From: an uncultured Bacteroidales bacterium
GTDB lineage: Bacteria > Bacteroidota > Bacteroidia > Bacteroidales > UBA932
Length of the DNA: 16,145 nt
Direction of reading: 5' to 3'
NCBI GenBank assembly: GCA_905235615.1
Contig: CAJOMB010000013.1
Span: 1 to 16,145, forward strand
The position numbers and the translations under genes are program-made. The notes under the pieces were generated by a model. The model did no database searches. It saw only the letters and a list, made by a program, of their open reading frames with translations, and had not been told where the DNA came from. This document shows, one piece after another, positions 8,229-13,936 of the stretch. Position 1 is the first letter of the stretch. Every line of letters starts with the position of its first letter.

Positions 8229-9085
8229 AGTTCTGATTGGAGCGTATAGTTTTCAGGCTCCGGCAAATCATAGACGCTGGAGCGCAGAAATGCTTTGAAT
8301 TCATCATCGGGGACCGCATCCAACTGCTCCGTGCCGATGGTGGGACCGATGATCATGCGGGGTTTTGTCCCTTTCTTGTTGAACAGCTCGTGGAAGAGCC
8401 GGACCAGGCGGATGCGGAAGTCAATGAGGCCCAGAGAATAGTAGAACCACGAATTATGGTCCACGAAACGGATGGGCACGACGGGCACATGGGCCTTCCG
8501 GATGAGGCGGATGGCGGCATCCTGCCATTCCCGTTCACAGAGGGTCCATCCTTCGCGCGGTCTCAAATCGGCCACGGCGCCGGAGGGGAAGATGGCCAGC
8601 GGCTCTCCTTCGCGGATTTGCAGGAGGGATTCCTTGACACCGTTGATACTGGTGGCGGTAGCTTCCGTCCGGACCGATACGGTGGGATTCACGGAGATGA
8701 AATTGGGCGCCAGGCCGTAAATCCACATGAGCATTTCGTTCACCATCACCTTGGTCTTGGGCCTTACATGTCCCAGCACATCCATCAGGCAGATTCCGTC
8801 CAAATGACCGTAGATATGGTTGGAAATGGCTATGAAAGCCCCCTGAGGCAGGCTTTCAAGTCTCTGTGCATTTCCTATGCGAAAGTCTGTCCCCACTTCC
8901 TTCAGGATGCCGTGGGCGAATTCCGGACCGTAGGGGACGCCGCTTTCGCAGACTTTGTCGTGAACGTCGTTAACCTTGTTTATGCCGGTAAGGCGCATCC
9001 CCAGATTGAAAAGAAACTTTCCCCTTCTTCCTTCGAAAATGGGGGAAAGTCTCTCTGCTGCTTGCTCTTGGGTGATTACAGGCAT
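8216..9085 (-). CDS. PlsC-type lysolipid acyltransferase, GlsA-like
   Basis: A 289-residue 1-acylglycerol-phosphate/O-acyltransferase-fold protein. The active-site region reads SNHIYGHLDG at 88-97. H90 and D96 are six apart (HX5D), as I recall for the NHxxGGLDG branch that includes Bacteroidota hemolysin-like and aminolipid O-acyltransferases, rather than the HX4D of ordinary PlsC. Block III is FPSGA at 166-170, followed by VADLRP. In Bacteroides, GlsA adds the second (ester-linked) acyl chain to N-acylglycine made by GlsB. The GlsB-like gene lies two genes upstream in the same operon, which is the main reason for this call. The ATG at 9085 directly follows the TAG of the phosphatidyltransferase gene. 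Phospholipid acylation is the alternative. Confidence 0.8.
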   Translation of the reverse strand: MPVITQEQAAERLSPIFEGRRGKFLFNLGMRLTGINKVNDVHDKVCESGVPYGPEFAHGILKEVGTDFRIGNAQRLESLPQGAFIAISNHIYGHLDGICLMDVLGHVRPKTKVMVNEMLMWIYGLAPNFISVNPTVSVRTEATATSINGVKESLLQIREGEPLAIFPSGAVADLRPREGWTLCEREWQDAAIRLIRKAHVPVVPIRFVDHNSWFYYSLGLIDFRIRLVRLFHELFNKKGTKPRMIIGPTIGTEQLDAVPDDEFKAFLRSSVYDLPEPENYTLQSELWKK

Positions 9086-9793
9086 CTACTGTTTCTTTAC
9101 AGGTGGGTCAATCTTGCTGTAATACTTGATATCCTTGAAGAAACCTGTCAGGTAGAAGATGAACAGAAGGAGTGCCGCCGCTACGGCAATATAGTCGAAG
9201 AGGCCCACGGAGAACTGGTTGTGGAACAGGACGACATCCTTTTTCCAGGTGCTCAGCCAGGGAATGTACATGAAGGCAATGTTGACGAGGATGAGCAGAA
9301 GCCGGAACTCGGTGGGTCCCAGGCCGCCGTAAGTGAGGCGCATCTCACCCTTGAGATGGCAGTCTATATAAACATAGATGCTGAGCATGAAATATCCTAC
9401 CAGGGCCATCATGGCAAAACTCATGTTCACCAGCGGGCTGCAGCCTACGCCTATGAACATGATGGTCTCGTTGATGACATCTACGTTATGGTCGATGAAA
9501 AAACCGTAAGTCTTGCGCTGGGTGCCCCTCACACGAGCCAGGCTGCCATCCATGGAATCTCCGAACCAGTTTACCATAAGGCCGAAGCAGCTTAGCCAGA
9601 GCCATTGGAGGTTCAAGTTGGACAGGGCATACCCCACGGCCATGATGACTGCTCCCAAAAAGCCCACAAAGGTGAGCAAATCGGAAGTGACCCATGAGGG
9701 CATTCTTTGGGCCAGCCATACCAGAATTTTTTTCTCAAGAGGATTCAGAATGGAGGTCTGAATCCGTGAAGCTTGTTTCTTCTTTTCAGACAT
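9086..9793 (-). CDS. CDP-alcohol phosphatidyltransferase family membrane enzyme
   Basis: A 235-residue integral membrane protein that would transfer a phosphoalcohol group from a CDP-linked donor to a hydroxyl acceptor. The complete catalytic signature is present: D79-SM-D82-G83-SL-A86-R87, then G97, D101 and D105. Hydrophobic segments lie near 38-58, 62-77, 110-145 (probably two), 163-180 and 198-218. The open frame reaches a TTG at 9826, but ATG 9793 (MSEKKKQ) is preferred. It gives a normal N terminus and lies 18 nt after the likely start point of a TAnnTTTG box. It sits between the GlsB-like and GlsA-like genes. The acceptor is unknown: candidates are inositol phosphate, glycerol phosphate or a serine-containing lipid. 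Confidence 0.9.
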   Translation of the reverse strand: MSEKKKQASRIQTSILNPLEKKILVWLAQRMPSWVTSDLLTFVGFLGAVIMAVGYALSNLNLQWLWLSCFGLMVNWFGDSMDGSLARVRGTQRKTYGFFIDHNVDVINETIMFIGVGCSPLVNMSFAMMALVGYFMLSIYVYIDCHLKGEMRLTYGGLGPTEFRLLLILVNIAFMYIPWLSTWKKDVVLFHNQFSVGLFDYIAVAAALLLFIFYLTGFFKDIKYYSKIDPPVKKQ

Positions 9794-9814
9794 TATCAGT
9801 ACACTTAGGGACTG

Positions 9815-9822
9815 CAAAGATA
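9815..9822 (-). promoter_or_regulatory. Possible internal -7 promoter box before the phosphatidyltransferase gene
   Basis: TATCTTTG on the minus strand (9822-9815) is a perfect TAnnTTTG -7 box in the 33-bp gap after the GlsB-like stop codon. Transcription would start near 9811, 18 nt before ATG 9793. There is no TTTG at the -33 position, only an A-rich tract. It is therefore a weaker candidate for an internal operon promoter. Confidence 0.4.
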
Positions 9823-9826
9823 GCAA

Positions 9827-10804
9827 TTATTTTTTCTTCTGCCATCGGCGGACCATTCTGCGAAGGTGTCTCCATCCTAAGGCCAGGAACGAATCGGCAT
9901 GGCGCTGGCGCTTCTCCGGGTACATTTCTTCGAAGGCGACCAGGAGCCCGGAATCATAGACATCTCCGAATTCATCGTTGATGCCGGTGCCGAAGTACAT
10001 CATGGTGGGGGACAGATTCATGTAGGTATTTACCAGCGGCGGCACAAATACGCCCATGGCCGAAATCTGGTTTTTCAGAACCTTATAGCCTTCCTTCAAA
10101 TCCAGGCCCTTGAAAAATTTTGAATATTTTTCGGGATTCACCACCTTCACTTCTTTCCGGATATGGATGAGCCGGCTGTGCTTCCCGAAGTATTTTTTCA
10201 AGAAGACCATAATCAGCTCCCTGGCCTCGGCAGGATATTCCCGGTAGATGGTGGCTTTCCCAAAGAAATACTTAATCCTTTTTCCGAAAAGGATGCCGAT
10301 GGCGGCAATGCCGTCAAACAGGTTGTCCAAGGCGTAGAGGCTCTTGGCTCCGGCCTTGGAACTCTGGTATTCCACGGTTACGAAACTGCGTCCCAGCTCC
10401 AGGGTATAGGGGAGATACTCCTTGATGAAACGATGGGAGAACTCGAACATGTGGGAGGAGGTGAGGATGGGCTGACCCCCGGCCGTAAATACGGCCTGGT
10501 CACACAGGCAGAAACGGTATCCTCCGATGATTTCCTGTGCGTCGGGATTCCAAAGAACCAGCTGCCGGTAACCATAGACGGGGTTGGTGTCAAATTCGTC
10601 CAGATCCAGTTCCTGCCCAGTTCCTCCGCCGTCGTTCCGGAAGGCGATTTCCCTTAGTCGGCCTATTTCGCGGAGGACGTTAATTGATTCAGGTCCAACT
10701 ACATAGAGCTCGTTCCCTGCGCGGTTTGTCTTGCGCAGGAAGGTCTTTTCGTTGAGTTCGGTCTTCAATGCCTCCCTTTCAACGGGAGGGACAATGGGTT
10801 TCAT
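9827..10804 (-). CDS. GNAT-fold N-acyltransferase, GlsB-like (glycine lipid synthesis)
   Basis: A 325-residue hemolysin-type GNAT acyltransferase. Recognisable family stretches are RQLVLWNPDAQEIIGGYRF (80-98), TLELGRSFVTVEYQ (134-147) and a glycine-rich segment around 165-185. In Bacteroides, GlsB uses an acyl donor to N-acylate glycine, the first step of glycine-lipid synthesis. The related proteobacterial OlsB makes lyso-ornithine lipid, so the amino acid substrate here is inferred, not seen. The frame opens at a TTG (10816), but ATG 10804 (MKPIVPPVERE) is chosen because it lies about 18 nt after the predicted transcription start. It is the first gene of the lipid operon and diverges from gtrA. 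Confidence 0.82.
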   Translation of the reverse strand: MKPIVPPVEREALKTELNEKTFLRKTNRAGNELYVVGPESINVLREIGRLREIAFRNDGGGTGQELDLDEFDTNPVYGYRQLVLWNPDAQEIIGGYRFCLCDQAVFTAGGQPILTSSHMFEFSHRFIKEYLPYTLELGRSFVTVEYQSSKAGAKSLYALDNLFDGIAAIGILFGKRIKYFFGKATIYREYPAEARELIMVFLKKYFGKHSRLIHIRKEVKVVNPEKYSKFFKGLDLKEGYKVLKNQISAMGVFVPPLVNTYMNLSPTMMYFGTGINDEFGDVYDSGLLVAFEEMYPEKRQRHADSFLALGWRHLRRMVRRWQKKK

Positions 10805-10825
10805 ACACGCATGCAAATATGCTTG

Positions 10826-10857
10826 CTAAGTTAGAGTTATTTTGTGACAATAACAAA
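10826..10857 (-). promoter_or_regulatory. Candidate promoter of the lipid operon
   Basis: On the minus strand, TTTG (10857-10854), a 20-bp spacer and TAACTTAG (10833-10826) give a -33/-7 pair with one mismatch in the -7 box. Transcription would begin near 10822, about 18 nt before the ATG at 10804. It interleaves with the gtrA promoter on the other strand, so the two may compete for polymerase. Confidence 0.5.
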
Positions 10858-10871
10858 AATTTGTATCTTTG
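10841..10871 (+). promoter_or_regulatory. Bacteroidota promoter of the gtrA operon (leaderless)
   Basis: TTTG at 10841-10844, a 19-bp spacer and a perfect -7 box TATCTTTG at 10864-10871. The expected transcription start, about four bases after the box, is near 10875. The ATG is at 10877, so the mRNA should be essentially leaderless. This rules out the longer open frame starting at 10844, which would begin inside the promoter. Confidence 0.8.
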
Positions 10872-10876
10872 CCTTG

Positions 10877-11347
10877 ATGAATCGTCGTCTGAAGGAGATA
10901 CTCAGGAATTTCGTAAGGTTTACCCTTACCAGTTCTGCCGGAACCATTGTAGATTTGGGTCTGCACTGGATACTGAGTCATTATGCCTTTGAGGGGTCCT
11001 ACTGGGGCAGCTTCTGGATTGCACCCACCATTTCCTTCGAGGTGGCCACCATTGTCAACTTCTTCATCGCCTATTTCCTGGTATGGAAAGACAGAGTCTC
11101 CAGTCCCGGAAGCATCCGGTCCATGTTGCGGCATTTCGCAGCCTACAATGCGGCCTGCGTCGGGGGGTATGTGATCAAGTTCCTGGCCATGCAGGGCTTC
11201 CACTTCCTGTTCGTGTCCTTGGGCTGGCTGCAGGAGTGGTCCATCGAACCGGTGTTCTGCAATTTCCTGGGCCTGTGCTTCTCCGGCTGCTTCAACTTCG
11301 TGATGAACGAGTTCGTGATATTCAACAAGAACAAAGTCAAAAAATAA
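10877..11347 (+). CDS. GtrA-family membrane protein
   Basis: A 156-residue, four-helix membrane protein of the GtrA/DPMS-like family. These proteins help move lipid-linked sugars across the inner membrane or support glycosyltransferases. Characteristic features are the N-terminal RFTLTSSAGTIVDLGLHWIL (about 14-33), a second helix with NFFIAYFLVWKDRV, and the C-terminal NFVMNEFVIFNKNK, which echoes the internal repeat (N-F/Y-x-VW/IF). The ATG at 10877 is preferred over an upstream in-frame ATA-type start because it lies 5 bp after the -7 box. The stop is followed one base later by the next ATG, so it leads a three-gene operon. No glycosyltransferase is adjacent, so its substrate is open. Confidence 0.88.
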   Translation: MNRRLKEILRNFVRFTLTSSAGTIVDLGLHWILSHYAFEGSYWGSFWIAPTISFEVATIVNFFIAYFLVWKDRVSSPGSIRSMLRHFAAYNAACVGGYVIKFLAMQGFHFLFVSLGWLQEWSIEPVFCNFLGLCFSGCFNFVMNEFVIFNKNKVKK

Positions 11348-11348
11348 T

Positions 11349-11939
11349 ATGGCAAACAAAGCACTTGATACCGCCTTTCTGGACCGGGCCATCGTATTTG
11401 CCGTCAAGGCGCACGCCGGCACAGAGCGTAGGGGAAAGGGTTTCCCTTATATCGTACATCCCTTGGAGGCCATGGAAATTGTGGCAACCATGACGCCCGA
11501 CCAGGAGCTCCTGGCCGCCGCCGCCCTTCACGATACCGTGGAGGACACCTCGGTTACCGTCGAGGATATCCGGGCCCAGTTCGGAGACCGCGTGGCTTCC
11601 CTGGTCCAGTCGGAGAGCGATGTCTTCATTGAAGGCCGGAGCGAAGAAGACAGCTGGCATGACCGCAAGCAGGCAGCCATAGACCGCCTGGCCGCCGCCT
11701 CCCACGAGGCCAAGATGGTGGCCTTGGGAGACAAGCTCTCCAATATGAGGGCCATCGCCAGGGACTATGCCGTGAAGGGAGATGCCCTGTGGTCGCTGTT
11801 CCATGCCAAGGACCCCAAAGATCACGAATGGCATTACCGCGGCCTTGCAGAGTCCCTGAAGGAACTCTCGGACACCTTTGCCTATAAGGAATTTGTCTCA
11901 TTGATTGATCAAGTTTTTTCCAAAGCCGATGAAAATTAA
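11349..11939 (+). CDS. Small HD-domain alarmone (ppGpp) hydrolase, MESH1/SpoT-HD-like
   Basis: A single-domain 196-residue protein with the hydrolase half of RelA/SpoT enzymes. The metal ligands are H22 (AHAG), H37 (YIVHPLE), the H61-D62 pair (LHDTVEDT) with E65-D66, and D128 (GDKLSN). No synthetase or TGS/ACT domain is present, so it would be a stand-alone small alarmone hydrolase that removes the 3' pyrophosphate from (p)ppGpp. Such proteins can act on other nucleotides, so the substrate is inferred. It starts one base after the gtrA stop, and its 3' end overlaps the phosphatase start by 11 bp, indicating co-translation. Confidence 0.85.
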   Translation: MANKALDTAFLDRAIVFAVKAHAGTERRGKGFPYIVHPLEAMEIVATMTPDQELLAAAALHDTVEDTSVTVEDIRAQFGDRVASLVQSESDVFIEGRSEEDSWHDRKQAAIDRLAAASHEAKMVALGDKLSNMRAIARDYAVKGDALWSLFHAKDPKDHEWHYRGLAESLKELSDTFAYKEFVSLIDQVFSKADEN

Positions 11940-13689
11940 GATAACGGAAGGTATCAGGAAGGGCGCCCGCGCCGGATTCCTGTTGGTGCTTGTTGCCACC
12001 ATCACCCTGGAGGCGACGGGGCTTATCCAGTATTATTATTCTGCCAAGGGAATCAAGGAAGAGGCCCAGAAAAGGGCCGAAAGCCAACTGGAGACCAACC
12101 GCGCCCGGATTATGGATGTGGTGAACCAGGCGGAGGCCGCCGTGCACAACAGCGTCTGGATTGCCCAGTGGTGTTTGGAAGTGCCGGACAGTCTGCATCG
12201 TGTGGCCCAGCGTATCGTGGAAGACAATCCGGTGGTCATTGGCTCCACCGTTGCCCTGGTCCCTGGGTATGACAAGCGTCGGCCTCTGTTCTCGCCTTAT
12301 GTGTGCGAGGGGCCGTCGGGCCTGGAGTTCAAGAGCCTGGCGACGGAAGACTACGACTATCCTTCCCAGGAATGGTTTGTGAAGCCTTTGGAACTGGAAC
12401 AGGGCTATTGGTCGGAACCTTATATAGATGAAGGGGGCGGGGAAGTGCTCATGACCACTTACTCCTATCCCATCCGGGACAAGCAGGGCCGGATAGCCGC
12501 CATCCTTACGGCCGATATCTCCTTGGACTGGCTTACGGAGATGGTGGGCAATGTGAAGGTGTACCCGGGTGCCTTCAGCATGGTTGTGAGCCGTGCCGGA
12601 CAGATTATGGTCTGCCCGGTTGATACGCTGATCATGCGTACGAATGTGACGGACGCGGTGAAAGGGATGAATGATTCCGTTTCGCTGGCTTCACTCAACC
12701 GGGCCATGTTGTCCGGAGAATCCGGCAATATGACCATTCGGGAAAAAGGAGTCAGTGCCCGGGTTTTCTTCGCTCCGGTGGAGCGCACCGGCTGGTCCAT
12801 GTCCATCGTGATTCCGGAGAGCGAGATTTATGCCGGAATCCGTAAAATCGGCCGGATTGTCATGTTCCTGCAGATTCTGGGCATTCTCATGATTGCCCTG
12901 ATTATCCGCTACGTCATTATGAATTATATCTCCTTCTACAAGATGAACAAACAGAAGGAGCGCATTCAGAATGAGTTGCAGGTGGCCAGTGACATCCAGA
13001 TGGCCATGGTGCCCAAGATTTTCCCGCCTTTCCCCAAACGGGACGACATTGACTTGTCGGCCTCTTTAGTGCCTGCCAAGGAGGTGGGAGGAGACCTTTA
13101 CGATTTCTTTATCCAGGACGAGAAACTGCATTTCTGCATTGGAGACGTATCCGGAAAGGGCGTTCCGGCATCCCTCCTGATGGCTGTCACCCGTACCCAG
13201 TACCGTACGCTGGCCGCCCACTATGACAGTCCGGCCAAGATTGTTTCGTCCATCAATGACAGTATGGACGAGATTAACGAGAACAACATGTTCGTCACCT
13301 TCTTCTGCGGCGTGCTGGATTTGAAGACCGGTCACATGGACTATTGCAATGCCGGTCACAATGCCCCTTACATCCTCACGGACGCCATCCGGGAACTTGC
13401 GGTGGAACCCAACCTCCCCTTGGGGGTGCTCACCAGAGTGGATTATGTGGAACAGTCGGTGGAAATGAAGTATGACGACGCCCTGTTCCTCTTTACGGAC
13501 GGCCTCAACGAGGCGGAGAACATCCTCCATGAGCAGTTCGGGGACAGCGGCATCCGTGCCGTGCTGCATACCCGTCGCTCCGCCCAGGGCCACTTGGACG
13601 CCATGAAGGCCGCCGTTGCCGCTTTTGTGGGAGAGGCCGAACCCAGCGACGACCTCACCATGCTCTTCCTGCACTATCTTGGCAAGTAG
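11929..13689 (+). CDS. Cache-sensor PP2C (SpoIIE/RsbU-type) serine phosphatase
   Basis: A 586-residue transmembrane receptor phosphatase. TM1 is at about 13-35, followed by a periplasmic double-Cache domain (about 40-300, with QEWFVKPLELEQGYWSEPY and YPIRDKQGRIAAILTADISL). TM2 lies at about 308-333 and a short coiled-coil linker at 338-362 (NELQVASDIQMAMVPKIFPP, typical of RsbU enzymes). The PP2C domain runs from about 370 to 586. Its metal residues are D389 (GGDLYDF), D406 (GDVSGKG), D524 (FTDGLNEAEN) and the DD at 574-575 (PSDDLTML). It would dephosphorylate an anti-sigma-factor antagonist or similar protein in response to an external ligand. No RsbV/RsbW-like partner is in the window. ATG 11929 is preferred over a TTG at 11905. 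Confidence 0.9.
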   Translation: MKIKITEGIRKGARAGFLLVLVATITLEATGLIQYYYSAKGIKEEAQKRAESQLETNRARIMDVVNQAEAAVHNSVWIAQWCLEVPDSLHRVAQRIVEDNPVVIGSTVALVPGYDKRRPLFSPYVCEGPSGLEFKSLATEDYDYPSQEWFVKPLELEQGYWSEPYIDEGGGEVLMTTYSYPIRDKQGRIAAILTADISLDWLTEMVGNVKVYPGAFSMVVSRAGQIMVCPVDTLIMRTNVTDAVKGMNDSVSLASLNRAMLSGESGNMTIREKGVSARVFFAPVERTGWSMSIVIPESEIYAGIRKIGRIVMFLQILGILMIALIIRYVIMNYISFYKMNKQKERIQNELQVASDIQMAMVPKIFPPFPKRDDIDLSASLVPAKEVGGDLYDFFIQDEKLHFCIGDVSGKGVPASLLMAVTRTQYRTLAAHYDSPAKIVSSINDSMDEINENNMFVTFFCGVLDLKTGHMDYCNAGHNAPYILTDAIRELAVEPNLPLGVLTRVDYVEQSVEMKYDDALFLFTDGLNEAENILHEQFGDSGIRAVLHTRRSAQGHLDAMKAAVAAFVGEAEPSDDLTMLFLHYLGK

Positions 13690-13693
13690 CCTC

Positions 13694-13740
13694 TTATAGT
13701 ATATTCCTCGTTCAAAAATCGAACGAGGAATATACTATAA
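13694..13740. repeat. Perfect 20-bp inverted repeat with 7-nt loop (possible terminator)
   Basis: The arms are 13694-13713 and 13721-13740, with 20 of 20 pairs and loop AAAAATC. The hairpin begins four bases after the phosphatase TAG, where a terminator or 3'-stabilising structure would lie. The stem is AT-rich at its base with a CCTCGTTC top and has no following U-tract. It is not a textbook rho-independent terminator. A binding site for a dimeric protein is possible. Confidence 0.85.
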
Positions 13741-13783
13741 TGAGCTGATTATCAGTTGGTTGGCTGTCAACATGGAAGATGAG

Positions 13784-13817
13784 AAAAGCCCTTCTACAGC
13801 GCTGTAGAAGGGCTTTT
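13784..13817. terminator. Bidirectional rho-independent terminator (34-bp perfect palindrome)
   Basis: The arms are 13784-13800 (AAAAGCCCTTCTACAGC) and 13801-13817, 17 of 17 pairs. The GC-rich stem GCCCTTCTACAGC is flanked by AAAA on the left and TTTT on the right. It can end transcripts in both directions: tRNA-Cys on the minus strand, four bases away, and the gtrA-HD-PP2C operon on the plus strand. In the folded RNA the central AGCGCT would open to form the loop. Confidence 0.8.
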
Positions 13818-13820
13818 GGG

Positions 13821-13891
13821 AGGTACCAAGCGGAATCGAACCGCTGTAGCAGGTTTTGCAGACCTGTGCCTAACCACTCGGCCATAGTACC
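13821..13891 (-). tRNA. tRNA-Cys (anticodon GCA)
   Basis: The cloverleaf folds on the minus strand. The acceptor GGTACTA pairs with TGGTACC, and the D-arm is GCC/GGC around GAGTGGTTA. The anticodon stem CAGGT/ACCTG encloses CTGCAAA (GCA at 13859-13857). The T-arm is AGCGG/CCGCT around TTCGATT. The length of 71 nt and discriminator U73 are typical for cysteine tRNA. CCA is not encoded: CCC follows. It has its own promoter upstream and a terminator four bases downstream. Confidence 0.95.
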
Positions 13892-13903
13892 AAAACGGGA
13901 ATG

Positions 13904-13934
13904 CAAAGTTAGCAGTAATTCCCGAATTTGCAAA
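13904..13934 (-). promoter_or_regulatory. Promoter of tRNA-Cys
   Basis: On the minus strand, TTTG (13934-13931), a 19-bp spacer and a perfect -7 box TAACTTTG (13911-13904). The expected start near 13900 leaves a leader of about 9 nt before the tRNA 5' end at 13891. The -33 element lies immediately after the kbl stop codon, so the tRNA is transcribed independently, although read-through from kbl is possible. Confidence 0.75.
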
Positions 13935-13936
13935 AC

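Noticed and set aside
9794..9826. TTG start extending the phosphatidyltransferase N terminus by 11 residues
   Set aside because: The extension would include the -7 promoter-like box. ATG 9793 gives a family-typical N terminus.
13745..13755. Small palindrome CTGATTATCAG between the two hairpins
   Set aside because: Five-bp arms with a one-base centre are expected by chance. No second copy was seen nearby.
13800..13850. GCTGTAG occurs in both the terminator arm and the tRNA-Cys region, resembling a partial duplication or attachment-site scar
   Set aside because: Only seven or eight bases match and no integrase or tRNA fragment is present, so chance is the simpler explanation.
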